Of a DNA stretch of 64,000 nucleotides, positions 12,127 through 24,287 are shown piece after piece (the first letter of the stretch is position 1; each line of letters begins with the position of its first letter). Both the position numbers and the translations under genes were made by a program. Below the pieces are notes generated by a model that searched no databases, had not been told where the DNA came from, and saw nothing but the letters and a program-made list of their open reading frames with translations. The stretch comes from Catonia carolina (taxonomy: Eukaryota; Arthropoda; Insecta; Hemiptera; Achilidae), in NCBI GenBank assembly GCA_035578175.1, contig JAQMRL010000001.1, forward strand, positions 431,843,545-431,907,544, read 5' to 3'.

Positions 12127-14249
12127 GATTCTATCACGATTTCCTTGACGTAGTTTTGGAAGAGGTTTCGATTGAAACATTCCTTCAATTCACATACTTT
12201 CAATTTAGATGCTAAAATTTGGATGATAAGACAATAAGCCTATTTATGAAGTGAAAGAAGTAAATTATAGTTGTTGAAGTTTTGTTTATCGTAATAGGTC
12301 TCAACTCCATGATTTTTTGAGTTGCCACATATTTGGAAACTATCTCACTGATAAATTTTTAAAAAGTTTGTTTGAGTATCTGTGAAATTTGTCAAAGAGT
12401 CGAAAGTGTACATTTTATTTACATCTTGTACAAGTGACACCTTCAGATCATTACCTACGCGACGTTCGTTGTATTTGAAATATAAAATAGAGCTCCAGTT
12501 GCAATTTTCAGAAATAAATTTATTTAAAAGTTATTTTGACGGTAACATTTTTTTTTTTAAATTCAATGGAAAGCTGTCCGCTGTTAGTAGGCTCATCATT
12601 AGTACGCAGGAAAAATAAGAAATACTATCGATACGGTCCATACTTTTGTAAACAGTTCAAATTAAAGCTATTGTGATAAAAATGTCATTAATAACCTCGT
12701 GGAACTGAAACAAAGTTCTTAAAATGTCTCTCCGGAAAGCAAAATATCAAATAAGAAGCAGGTGAGAGATCCGAGGCTATTCAATAAGCTAATATACTAT
12801 AAAGTTTTTGTGAGCAACGCGTACGATTTTCTTCTTACTACCACAATAATGGTCCAGAAAAGAGTACCCAACTGCAGACGTAATGAATAAAGTGCTAATT
12901 TATATCATAATTGAGGTTGACTTTAAAACAATAGGTATAACAATATAGGCCTACATCACTTCAAGCTACTGGAGGCGAAAATTCATTCACATGTACATCC
13001 ACAAAGGACTAAATATACGTCGTATGTACAGTAACTATATTGTAAATAATCTATACGCCAAAAGCGTATAGAGTTTTAGGCCCTATGTAGAATACTGTTA
13101 AGAGGTTTACACCATTTCATTCCTACTGAAGATATCGTACCCGTAGTACAAGAAAATGGATTTCAAGTTCATAATGTCCATAATGTGCTGTCCAGAGAGA
13201 AAGAGAAATGAAATTTAAGTGGAGCCACAACCAGATGAAAATATTTTTGGAGTAAAAACTATTGTATAGCGTGGTGCAAGTAGAGGAACCTAGGAGAAAA
13301 CGCCAGGTTGTTTAATGTCCTCATTTGTTTCTATTACAGAAACTCTCCATTTACTAAAATCTCCTTAGTTCATCTGAACTTAAGTTTCATGGTTGCACAG
13401 CTCTAAACGATTTATCTCAGTTGCTATAAGTCCGGTCAAAAATGCTAAGAATCTTTATAAAATCCTTTTGGTACATTACACAACACAACATTACACAACG
13501 AATGAAAAATTTCAAATGTCATTGTCATCGAATGATTTCACCAAGATACAGTAGTTGCAGACACAAAATGATCTATAATTCACTCATTCAGAGATGATAG
13601 TAACGACAATAATGACGTTAGAGCAGGAGTACTAGTTTACAGACGGCTATGTTTAATAAATATTCTATTTGTAGTACAATACAATACTTCATGGGTTGAA
13701 TGATATCACTAATAATACGCATGTGAACTGTTATGATGATAGGCAGTCGATCATTTGAGCAATGTCACAATCATTGACTGAAACAGTTGTTCACGTGAAC
13801 TGCATACTCTCAACTTTCAATGAATTTAGTATAATAGAAAATTCTATTAGGAATGAATGATGCAGAACGAAAGTGCAGTGCAGAATACGAGACTAATACA
13901 AATTTCCTCGTATCAAATTCTCAGAGGAATTCAGATGTGGCATCCATGCTCATCCTCCCCCCCCCCCCCACCCACCAAAAGGAAGTGTTTCACAATAATT
14001 TTTCCCTAGCGGAAAATCTGTTTCTTTTCCATTCACACATTTTTTTTCAATTATTAATACTTGCAAATCTCTAATATTTGCTTTAATATTTCTAACATAT
14101 TTAATAGTTTCACAGAATTTTTTACTGTTATAGTAATATAAATTACTTTAGATATTATAAACCATATCACCCCAGATTGTAATAACATTCTACTACTTTT
14201 TTCTTGCACCTAATACTGCTCTTCAACATGCCCCTAAAACATGCTCTTC
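12127..14249. other. Spacer; shares a short block with 58030-58240
   Basis: The part 12320-12420 (ATTTGGAAACTATCTCACTG and what follows) resembles 58036-58110, so an old dispersed repeat is likely. A C-run lies at about 13958-13968. No gene recognised. Confidence 0.4.
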
Positions 14250-14260
14250 AAAGCATGTAT

Positions 14261-14430
14261 TTTTTTTTTTGTTTTACGTCCGACTGTTTTGCAAATACTG
14301 CTCATGCTGACGATAAAAAGAATGATAGATGAGAATGAGTAATAAAAAAATGCCAGACCTGACCAGGAATTGAACCCAGGATCCCGGTGTAGAAGCCAGT
14401 TGCTCTAACTACAACGCCATCGAGCCGGCC
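14261..14430 (-). repeat. tRNA-derived SINE (family C), full length
   Basis: Read on the minus strand it starts GGCCGGCTCGATGGCG and has a box B-like GGTTCAATTCC. It ends in ACAGTCGGACGTAAAAC followed by A-rich sequence. The flanks AAAGCATGTAT (14250-14260) and AAAACATGTAT (14431-14441) are an 11-bp target duplication with one mismatch. The RNA would be a Pol III transcript moved by a partner LINE. Confidence 0.9.
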
Positions 14431-14441
14431 AAAACATGTAT

Positions 14442-16029
14442 CAAATAATTGAACCTTTCTTAGTTTATGGAAAATCACTTCAACATTATAGTGATTAACT
14501 ACTACTGTGGGTAATGGAACTATATTAATGAACTTTAAATTATTTCCAGACCCTAGCAGCTAACCGAACCCAGGACCTTCAGTTTTGCAGACTAAAGAAT
14601 TAAAGAAATTAAAGAATTTAAAAAAGAAGAAAAAATAAAGAACTAAAGATTAAAGAAAATTAATTATAATTTATTAAATTTTTCATGAATTAAAAAGTTG
14701 AAACGCATCACCGTAAACGATTTTATTTACTACTTAATTTTCTTGGTAGTATCTAAAGATTCCAAAAAAATTACGAAAAAAATAAGATTGTTGAGTACTT
14801 TGAAAAATTCTATTATGAACTCCTAAATTTACCCAGGCTCTTTCCATGGATTTTCCGTAAAAATACTCACATTTTTGTTAAGATTTAATAAAAAAAACTT
14901 TAATGGATTACCTATATGTTTTCAAAAAGTAAGAATTGAAATATATGTCGTAAAAGGAAATATTTAAATCTCATTTAAATGCGTCATTTAAATAAATCTC
15001 TTTAGAAAAATTGGTTTGCATGATACCTTAGCGAGATTATGACCCTACTAAAGATTTTAAAGCCAATTTATTTAACAAGTACCTGCATTTAATTTTTTTA
15101 AATAAATTTTTATGAGCTCTGACATTTATTTAATAAAAAAATAAAAGACGAAACTTATTTCTACTAGATTCATAACTAATAAAAACAATGTGGAAATGTT
15201 TTCAGATGAGATAACACAACAATTTCGTTATCCGTAAGAGTATATTGATTTTATTTGCTGCAAAATTGGTTTTGCATTTTAGATATTGCATTATGTACAT
15301 TCTCAAGAAAATTGCAATTTTTATTTCTTTTATATACGTTTATATCTCATTGAGTAATAGTTCTACATACGAGTAGAATTTTTTTTAAATATTCCATTAT
15401 TTTAGTTTTTCTTGTTGAATTTTACTTTTAGTTATAACGAATATTAATTAAACTAACCTGGTACGTGTTTTTATAGCATATATTTTCCATTTAATAATAA
15501 CTTTTTACAGCATTGTTATAATTAAGACAAACTGACCGTTTGAAATTAATAAAATGAGAAACAAAAGCGGTATTATATTTTTCCAATTATTACAATGAAA
15601 TTAAATTTATTATCTTTCTTTTAGATTTTTTTTTTGCTTTACATTCGATTGTTCCGTAATTACTGCTAATGCAGACGATCATTCAGTATAATTCCTTTTT
15701 ACACTTCCTTATGGTGAATACGTAAGTTACATCGTCTGGGAACGAGTTCCATAATGAGTGTCCATTAAATGTAAACGATTTCGTTGTTTTGGAAATATTC
15801 TAAATAATATGATTAATGTTTTAATCGATCATTAAGATTTTTAATAGCGTTTTTGTTTGTTTTAGTTTTACGTATTTTGTCTTATTTCATGTATATATTT
15901 TAAGACTGTTTTTAGAACCAAAAGTTTTTATGTGTTCCCATAATTAATTACCTACTATTTGTTCGTCATTGAAAAACTAACAATAAAACAAATAAATACC
16001 AGGTATACTTTACTGTATAGTATAGTATA
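14442..16029. other. AT-rich spacer with a family C tail fragment
   Basis: The part 15626-15687 matches the reverse complement of the family C 3' tail (a GCAGTAATTACGGAACAATCG-like stretch), without head or body. The rest is AT-rich and unrecognised. Confidence 0.45.
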
Positions 16030-16938
16030 TTTTACTAGCAACTTATTACGTACTTAAATTGTATAAAGATCAAACATCTGATTCTGATTTAAGTTGTAGA
16101 ATACACTTGTGTATTAATGTACTGCCCGTTTTTTACTAGCAACTTAGTACGTACTAAAATTTCATAAAGATCAAACATCTGATTCTGATTTAAGTTGTAG
16201 AATACACTTGTGTATTAATGTACTGCCCGTTTTTTACTAGCAACTTAGTACGTACTAAAATTTCATAAAGATCAAACATCTGATTCTGATTTAAGTTGTA
16301 GAATACACTTGTGTATTAATGTACTGCCCGTTTTTTACTAGCAACTTAGTACGTACTAAAATTTCATAAAGATCAAACATCTGATTCTGATTTAAGTTGT
16401 AGAATACACTTGTGTATTAATGTACTGCCCGTTTTTTACTAGCAACTTAGTACGTACTAAAATTTCATAAAGATCAAACATCTGATTCTGATTTAAGTTG
16501 TAGAATACACTTGTGTATTAATGTACTGCCCGTTTTTTACTAGCAACTTAGTACGTACTAAAATTTCATAAAGATCAAACATCTGATTCTGATTTAAGTT
16601 GTAGAATACACTTGTGTATTAATGTACTGCCCGTTTTTTACTAGCAACTTAGTACGTACTAAAATTTCATAAAGATCAAACATCTGATTCTGATTTAAGT
16701 TGTAGAATACACTTGTGTATTAATGTACTGTCCGTTTTTTACTAGCAACTTAGTACGTACTAAAATTTCATAAAGATCAAACATCTGATTCTGATTTAAG
16801 TTGTAGAATACACTTGTGTATTAATGTACTGCCCGTTTTTTACTAGCAACTTAGTACGTACTAAAATTTCATAAAGATCAAACATCTGATTCTGATTTAA
16901 GTTGTAGAATACACTTGTGTATTAATGTACTGCCCGTT
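16030..16938 (+). repeat. Satellite-like tandem array, nine 101-bp units
   Basis: Units start at 16030, 16131, 16232, 16333, 16434, 16535, 16636, 16737 and 16838, an exact 101-bp period. Units 2-9 are essentially identical; the one clear variant is TGTCCG for TGCCCG in unit 7. Unit 1 is diverged. Each unit contains the perfect 14-bp palindrome TTAGTACGTACTAA and the hairpin AATACACTTGTGTATT. Such homogeneity implies recent amplification or gene conversion. Confidence 0.97.
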
Positions 16939-17051
16939 TTTTTCACTTTTGTTAGGCTGAAACATTGGTACAATCTGACAACACTGGAAAACGTTTTGAT
17001 TGGTCTAAACGCATGGAACAGCAGAGCTCATCAACCGTGGAAAGCATTATT

Positions 17052-17206
17052 TAGTGTCTTTTACACCTCCACTTCTTCTCTTCTTAAATAATTCAGTCAT
17101 ATATTTGGCTGACTATGTGATAAGAAAATGAACTATGTTTTGTAGCCCTTGAACCAGCTGATCGAGTGCAATTAATTTAACACTCCACCTGCTTTTTATG
17201 GGCAAA
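17052..17206 (-). repeat. SINE-like family A, copy 3, head portion only
   Basis: It has the 5' ~150 bp of family A on the minus strand, ending (in + coordinates) at the TTTATGGGC head. The 3' half and AAC tail are absent at the 17052 side, beside the tandem array. Confidence 0.8.
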
Positions 17207-17223
17207 ATTTATAAATTATGCAT

Positions 17224-17619
17224 GTTGTTGTTTAGGTCAACAGCCGAAAGGCTGGTTTGAACCTGTAGAGGTTTTACTAAGTAAAACGAGGAGTGAGGTG
17301 GTTTACCATTGCCTTCCTCACTGAGTGGAAAAGTATGCTTATCAGCATGCCGGGCCCTCTGAAAAGCACATATTTTCCACTCTGTAAATAACACCTTCAC
17401 TTCATTCACCACAGGGTCTGGCTGTACAATGAAATTCATTACTTTCAGAGAAGATAACTCTGATTAGTGTCTTTTACACCTCTACCTCTTCTGTTCTTAA
17501 ATGATTAAGTCATTTAATTGACTGACCATGTGATAAGAAACAGAACTATTTATTTTAGCCCTGCAATGGACAGATTGAGTGTAAATAATTTGACACTACA
17601 CCTGTCTGTTAAGGGCAAA
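17224..17619 (-). repeat. SINE-like family A, copy 4, full length
   Basis: The copy is 396 bp with a perfect 11-bp target duplication, AAATTATGCAT, at 17213-17223 and 17620-17630. On the minus strand it runs from TTTGCCCTTAACAGACAGG to GACCTAAACAACAAC. An internal frame of 76 codons (17439 down to 17209) begins at ATGAATTTC and stays open. The same frame is open at 26351-26593 and 32814-32566. No protein family is recognised in it. It inserted beside copy 3. Confidence 0.93.
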
Positions 17620-17630
17620 AAATTATGCAT

Positions 17631-18522
17631 AATAAAGTTAAATATACAAAATTTGTTAATTTCTTGGATACCATATTGATTGCCAAAATGTTCATTTTTT
17701 AAACGTTTCTTAATAATTATATCATTTTGTTATTGTAAACCACTTTTTTCTATTTTGCCACCCAGGGCACTGCTCCCCATGTCTCTCCCAATTCCTGCAC
17801 TAGTGTAAGGCCTAAATACTTAACTTGTCCATCTGAGGTATTGAACTATTGTCGTCATAAGAATAAAAGCAACACAGAAATAATAACACATTTGATCTTT
17901 TTTAATATTTTCTTTTACAGTTGGATAATTAAAAATTATTAAAAACAGTACACAGTCATTTACTAACAATACAGAATAATCTAGGGTTACAATAATTTTA
18001 ATTCATGTAATTCATATGGTACAAAGTGCAACTTAAATGAGTATATTCATGCCTTTGTCTATATGTAAACTATCATTATAATGTACATACAGTGCATATT
18101 TTGATATAAGTTAATTATGTAGCATGTATCCAGTACAACTCTATTAGTTTAATCCGGGTTATTTGTGTTAGTGTTGGTTAGTTAGAGTAATCAGTTTATT
18201 GGAGCGTAATGCTCTTTAACGTTTCAAGTAGCATCTACTCGTAGTGAACGAAATGTTAAAATCGTTCAATCTCTAACCGCTATGATTACCGTATCATAAC
18301 ATACATACTACATATCGTTATGAATATTTAAATTTATGCTAAATTTTAATTTCATTTTTCAGAGGAAAGTTATCATTGTTTTAAAATACAGTGACTCATA
18401 TAGTATTCTAACTCAATTACATAAACTACTTTGTTTTACTTTCGTTTACTAAAATTTTCAAAATCATTTATGAAAATATTTTGTTTATGGTACAAAAAGA
18501 ACCAAACCCTGAATTAATTTAT
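17631..18522. other. Spacer, nothing recognised
   Basis: Mostly AT-rich. No gene or repeat seen by eye. Confidence 0.4.
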
Positions 18523-18882
18523 GTTGTTTGTTGTTTAGGTCATCATCCGAAAGGCTGGTTTGAATATAGAGATTTTACTAATTAAAATGAGGAGTAAGGT
18601 AGTTTACCATTGCCTTCTTCACTGAGCAAAAAACCATTCTTATCAGCATCCAGGCCCTCTGAAAAGCGTACTTCCCACACTACATACAACACCTTCACTT
18701 CACTCATTACAGGGTCTGATTGAACAATGAAATTCTATTTCTTTTGTACATAAAAAGTTCAGTCGTATAATTGGCTGACCATGTGATAAGAAATAGAACT
18801 CATTTTTGTAGCTCTGGAACTAGCTGATCGATATGATTTAACTTAGAAATAATTTAACACTCTACCTGCTTTTTATGGGCAG
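18523..18882 (-). repeat. SINE-like family A, copy 5
   Basis: It spans the family from the tail complement (GTTGTTTGTTGTTTAGG) to the head (CTTTTTATGGGCAG) on the minus strand. Degenerate AT-rich direct repeats flank it. It belongs to the older subtype with the GCTCTGGAAC head and has several small deletions. Confidence 0.85.
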
Positions 18883-19328
18883 TAAATTAAATTTATTGCT
18901 GAATATTAATTTTTCACTAAAGCCTCTCATAGTGACTTATGAGGTGAGTCATATGAGATTGACTCTTTGGACATTTTTTAAGAGGTGTACATGGAATAGG
19001 ATCAGATTTAACAGAAAACTTCCCGGTATTTTGTATCAGGTACCAGTTACTGATACACATTCATTTTAGTTGGATAGTTGGCTAAGCAGTAAAAACAACT
19101 GCAGTCCAATACGACTGAAGCTGTAACAGACCGATACAAGCCTGTTCCTAGTGGGCTATTGACACTACCTGATGTTCCCAATCGAGATTAAAAAACAGAG
19201 TAGGTGTTTACTAATAGAATTAGTATAAAAGTATGCTACAGTTGAATCAATACTTTAAATAAAAATTTAAACCCATACGCTTGTACTGCAAACACCTTAT
19301 TAATAATATATATTGGAAGTCACGGGAC

Positions 19329-19810
19329 TTGCCAAAAACAGGCAGGTGGAGTGTTAAATTAATTGCACTCGATATGTTAGTTCAAAGACTTAAAAAATAG
19401 CTCTGTTTCTTATCACCAATTATAAGACTGAATGGTCAGCCAGTTATAAGACTGAACTATTTAAAAAGAGTACACCTGTTAACTTTTAACTATTTTTAAG
19501 TATTTACTATTTAAGTATTTGGTAACTATTAAAGAACAGAAGAGGTAGAGGTAGAGAAAAAACACTAGTCAGAGTTATCTCCTCTGAGAGCAATGGATTT
19601 TAGCATACAGCCGACCCTGTGGTGAATGAAATGAAGGTGTAATTTGCAGGATGGAAAGTAGTTGCTTATTGGAGGCCCTGGCATGCTGATAAGCATAATA
19701 TTTTAACTCAGTGAGGAAGGTAATAGTAAACCACCTCACTCCTCGTTTTTACTTAGTATAATTTCTAGAAGCTCAAAACAGCCTTTCGGCTGTTGACCTG
19801 AACAACAACA
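19329..19810 (+). repeat. SINE-like family A, copy 6, with internal duplication
   Basis: It is flanked by a 10-bp duplication with two mismatches (GTCACGGGAC at 19319-19328, GTCATGGAAC at 19811-19820). It is ~85 bp longer than full length because the 19420-19540 region repeats the GGTCAGCCA...GACTGAA.TATT segment and adds AT-rich filler. Confidence 0.87.
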
Positions 19811-19820
19811 GTCATGGAAC

Positions 19821-21718
19821 GAATGAATAATTTTCATAATCGATTAATCTTTATTCGAAAAACAATTTTATTTGAATAAAGTTCTTAGCAGCTACACTCT
19901 GCACGAATATTTTCAATACAGTATAATAATACCATTCAGAACCCCGAACATATGAAGTTTTTCAAACAAATGCAGTTTATTTTTCTTGTTATGAACACGT
20001 AGCTACGGTTGTAGGCATTGTTCAGGCTTCTGTTTCCTGCTCACCCATGTAATTCCACCCTCCACTGTTCTTCCATTCTTTGGCACCCAAAGCCCGCCCG
20101 TTCAACTTCTCTACTTGAGGCGCCATTTTTGTCCGGGGCCATCCGAATAAACAGACAAAACAAACCACAAAATAGCGGTTTTAGGCTCATTAAAAATGTT
20201 AAATGTCTTAGTTTTTCACAGGCCTCGATCATATTGTTGATTGTTATTCATTTGATTATGAATGGTTAAGGTGAATTATTTTATTTTATTCGGAAACTGA
20301 ATTATTCGGAGTCCATAAACTGGATGACTTTGCTACTTTATTTTGTTCACCATTAATAATATATTTTTCAAAATAGTGAAATAAAATATTATTCGAATAA
20401 TGTTTACTCAAATATCTCATTACCACACATTGGTGATCATTCACATTGGTGATCAACTTAATCATATCAATAAGTGTCAGCTAGACGAAAATCTGGTTGA
20501 TAAATAAATTTTTAATAATTCAATAAATAGTAAGTACAATCATTCCTGAATTTCCTTCCACGTACAACTCAAGCTTACTCATTCAATATACATAAAAATT
20601 ATAGCAGCAATTCGGAGTTAAGTAATCAACAAGAAATAATTCCTGAATAGATAAGAACGACATAAAATAATTAAAAAAATATAAGAACTCATGAAACAAA
20701 AATAATGTCAAAAGTAATTTTAGTTCTTAGAAATTTTTATAGTATTTAAAATGAACGAGTACTTTCAATCTTTCGAGACTAATTACAGAAACCAAGAATA
20801 ACAATATTCAAAAGTTGTGTTGAGCCTACTTGTAATTATATAAAACTCGATTCTTTAGAAATAACCTTTAATAATTTCCTATGTACTTATAAAAAATATT
20901 AAAGATTTAATTTAATAAGATGAAGTGATTTGGTACCTTTAGTTTGTCTGGATATTGATTTGAATTATACCTCATTGTTTTTTGATTGGCCTGAAGAACA
21001 AGATGAAGTAGATTTTCAATTCTCCGAATTTATATTTTAAATTTTAAATTTAATACAATAAATTTAGCAAAAGTAAATAATATACGTCACATATGTATCA
21101 TTATTTATTAATCAAAACGTATTGATTTTAGCGGTAGACAAAGCTGCTTTTTTGTTTTTGTTTTTACAATCCGTTTTTTAGTCTTCTCGAAGATACCTTA
21201 TTCTGCTTTTCCTTTTAAAGAACCAACACAGAGGGATTTACATAGAGAGAAATGTGGTGCAGGTTGGGGATTCAGAGGATCTGGCTGCTAAAATCCTAGC
21301 CATTTGAATCCCTTACTACCTCCAAGTAGTCTCATCAAATATTAAAGGTATTGAAGGGTATTTCATAGACCTACAATATAGGATCTTTTCCCCCATATTC
21401 CTTTTAAATATCTTTGTTTTAAACAAAATCGCAACGCTCTTATCAATAATTCAAACTTTAAAAACACCATCTCTTTTATTATGATACTATTATTATTTAA
21501 TTTATGTTTTTGTCTAAATATTTCTTCTCAATGACATTCATAAAATATATTTAATATTTAAACACAATGGTGCCTCAGCCATTAAAAATATTATAAAATT
21601 TGTATGACGTACTTTTTACTTAGTTTCTTAGAAATTTAACAAATACTACTTTAATTTTTTAAGCGTTTACATTTTTTATAGAAATTTTTATCCCCCATGC
21701 GTGTACGTTACAATCTAT
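19821..21718. other. Spacer without recognised genes
   Basis: A less AT-rich patch lies at 20030-20160, with short open frames on both strands. Neither resembles a known family. The rest is AT-rich. Confidence 0.4.
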
Positions 21719-21722
21719 TTAA

Positions 21723-22488
21723 GGGGAATTTGCATGATGGTTTCAACTCAAAATTTTGATTTTTTGGTTTTTTATGTTTTTCAATAGTTTAGGCTTAGAT
21801 CAACTAGGAAAACATTAAATTACACCAAAAAAAAATTGTGAAAAAATGAAGTTTGTATCAGGTTTACACAGAAAAATTATCGTGTTACGAAGAACGAATA
21901 TTTTTCATAATTTTATACTGCTCATTTTAGTGCAAAGAGAATTTTAGTTTTTAAAATTTCTGCATCACGGTTTTTAATATTCTCAGCTGTTGGTTCAGCT
22001 TTCTAAACAACTGTTGATGGGAAATTTACTTGCTTGTGTACCTTACTTGTTTTACTTTACCTTTTACTTTTTACCTTTACTTGTTTTTGATTTGTGCCTT
22101 CTTGTTTCTTACCTTTTCCGAAAATTTAGATTTTTAATATTAAGGTACATTTTTCTAAGAAAACAATAAACCTACTAGGCTGAAATTTTAACCAGTTAAT
22201 TATCTTGTATAGCCACATATACCGACATTTTTATGGCTTCCTCAGGTTTCGCCAAAGTTAGTAATACGCAATATACGTTGAAAACAATTTGTAAAAAGTT
22301 TATGTTACCGTAATTTAAAAAAAATGATATGGTCCAAAGATTAAATTCAAACAATGTCAGTAGCTCGGGAAGAAACCTGACACCTATAGTGTGTAACGTT
22401 TCATTCCCCTATATTTTACCAATCCTATGAAAAATGTACTTAAAAATAGCAAATTTAGCATTATCGGGACACAAAGTTCAGTCTCCCT
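21723..22488 (-). mobile_element. TTAA-flanked nonautonomous element, copy 1
   Basis: TTAA lies on both sides (21719-21722 and 22489-22492), next to GGGGAA at one end and the complement of AGGGAGAC at the other. The body is the reverse complement of 33819-34553 and of the truncated copy 29328-29960. No transposase frame is present, so it depends on another element. TTAA targets are used by piggyBac and some Sola elements; the terminal repeats are too short to decide which. Confidence 0.8.
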
Positions 22489-22496
22489 TTAATACC

Positions 22497-22924
22497 TAAC
22501 AATAAGCAACCACATGACCCAATGAGATGAGGATGATTTTTATGTATGACGTGAAAATTAGGTGTAATCTTGTACTGACCGAGCTGAACATTCCTGAGTT
22601 AATTGAACACCAATCATTGGTATACCGGTAACCACAATCTAGTATTCAATTCCGTACAGTTAATTGTACGGATTTGAATACTAGATTGTGGTTACCGGTA
22701 TATTGTGGTTACCGGAAGGTTTCTGGTTCAAATCCTAGTAAAGGTAGTTACCTTTACTAGGATTTGAACCAGAAACCTTCCTGGTTCAAATCCTTCTGGT
22801 TCAAATCCTAGTAAAGGTAGTTACCTTTACTAGGATTTGAACCAGAAACCTTCGTCTCCAAAATCAGCTGTTAAACATTTGACTTGCGACAACGACTTTA
22901 CCTTTAAACCAACCCGGTGGGTCA
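22497..22924 (-). repeat. tRNA-derived SINE (family B) with giant hairpins
   Basis: On the minus strand it begins near CCGGGTTGGTTTAAAGG, a perfect box A, and has box B GGTTCAAATCC. It ends in the conserved CTCATTGGGTCATGTGG region. The stretch just after box B is expanded into three hairpins: 22621-22658 with 22665-22702, 22716-22746 with 22749-22779, and 22794-22819 with 22822-22847. Its end nearly touches the TTAA element at 22488. Confidence 0.88.
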
Positions 22925-23978
22925 TTTTTGTACCATTCAACTGAATTTTAACACGAATGCCTTCTGATGATATTGACGATTTTGGAATTATAGCCCTAAT
23001 ATTTTGTTTTTGTTTGTCAGCTAAATAATTTATTACTGAACCTGTGTTTTTTTAGTAATAATCAAAGCTATTTTCTACTAGCGGACTGAGGAGGTATATC
23101 TGTTGCTCATTATTTACATTTTTGTTATTGTTTTAGTTCACAAGATTGTGTAATAATTTTATTATTTTAATTTTTCTAATTGCTGCATTGGAAGAGAGTT
23201 ATTTGGGTAAAATCTGGTCGGAAAAGTCTAAAAGACTATCATTTTAATCACACCTTGGTTCACAGTTTTTTCCGTAGAGAGCAAATTGTAGATATAAAAT
23301 ATTTTTTAACTATTTTATTTTGGAAGCTCTTTTTGTAGCCCACACTCAATATTTGTTTACTGAAGCTTCCCTTTTTTCTTCTGTACATCCGGTGTTCCGT
23401 TCTTGTTCTTTGTGGAAACCGTTAAAGTCAGTAATTAGGTCTGAATTTGGCTTAATTTAAGATATTTTCTCTCTTTATTCGAATTTTCTAAATATCCTTA
23501 ACATCTTCTTTAACACACTTATCCATCATCTCAGGTTTACTGTTTAGTGTCTTAATTTTTTCTTTTTTTCTACCCCTGAAAGTTTTAGTGGTTAAGAAAA
23601 TACCTTATAAAAAGGGATTACGTTGGAATTTAGTTAGTAATTTTATTGAAGTTAATGGCTGTAACAGTGGATTAAAATTCCAATTTTTTGTGGTATTTTC
23701 ACTGAATGTTTAAAATTTTTTAATACACAATTTTAACAATTACATATCTGGTTTCAGTGGTTCCAAAACGTGATTTACTTGTTGGGCCTTGCAGTTTATC
23801 ACTTAAGTTCTATATTTTCCCTCCGAGAAAGGCCAATTTATCAATTAAATGACTGACTAATTTCCATGGGTTTCGGTGGACTAGAATTTTATCTATCACG
23901 TTTCGAAAAACGCAACAAGATCTATTAGAGGAAACTTTGTTCATCTATCGTTTTAAAAGTCACGATTTTTCTTACATA
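22925..23978. other. AT-rich spacer, nothing recognised
   Basis: No gene or repeat seen. Confidence 0.4.
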
Positions 23979-24287
23979 GGGTGATTTAAAACTATACGGC
24001 AATCTCTTCGTATCTCATTCTATAGCTAAAAATAAGAAAAAAAGTCCATATAAACATATGCCTGAAAACGCTTAGTTAGCGAGTTACGGCTAGCAAAAAA
24101 TTTCACCTAGAACTCTGTACCCTCAGTGAAGTAAGGCCGAAGGTACAGAGCTCTAGGTGAAATTTTTCACTAGCCGTAACTCGCTAACTAAGCGTTTTCA
24201 GGCATATGCTTATAGCCTATGAACTTTTTTCTTATTTTTAGCTGTAGAATGAGATCCCAAGAGATGCCGTACAGTTTTGAATCACTC
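23979..24287. mobile_element. Fold-back element, ~140-bp inverted arms
   Basis: It begins GGGTGATTT and ends GAATCACTC. Its arms are inverted copies around a loop of ~25 bp near 24120-24145. CATA (23975-23978) and TATA (24288-24291) flank it. The subterminal GAGTTACGGCTAGC block is shared with the larger element at 36134-36964, so the two are related families. No coding sequence. Confidence 0.85.

Noticed and set aside
16030..16938. The regular array considered as CRISPR
   Set aside because: Whole 101-bp units repeat without unique spacers, and the context is eukaryotic.
20018..20269. Overlapping open frames at 20.0-20.3 kb as a host exon
   Set aside because: Neither frame shows a known domain, and I see no matching splice structure.
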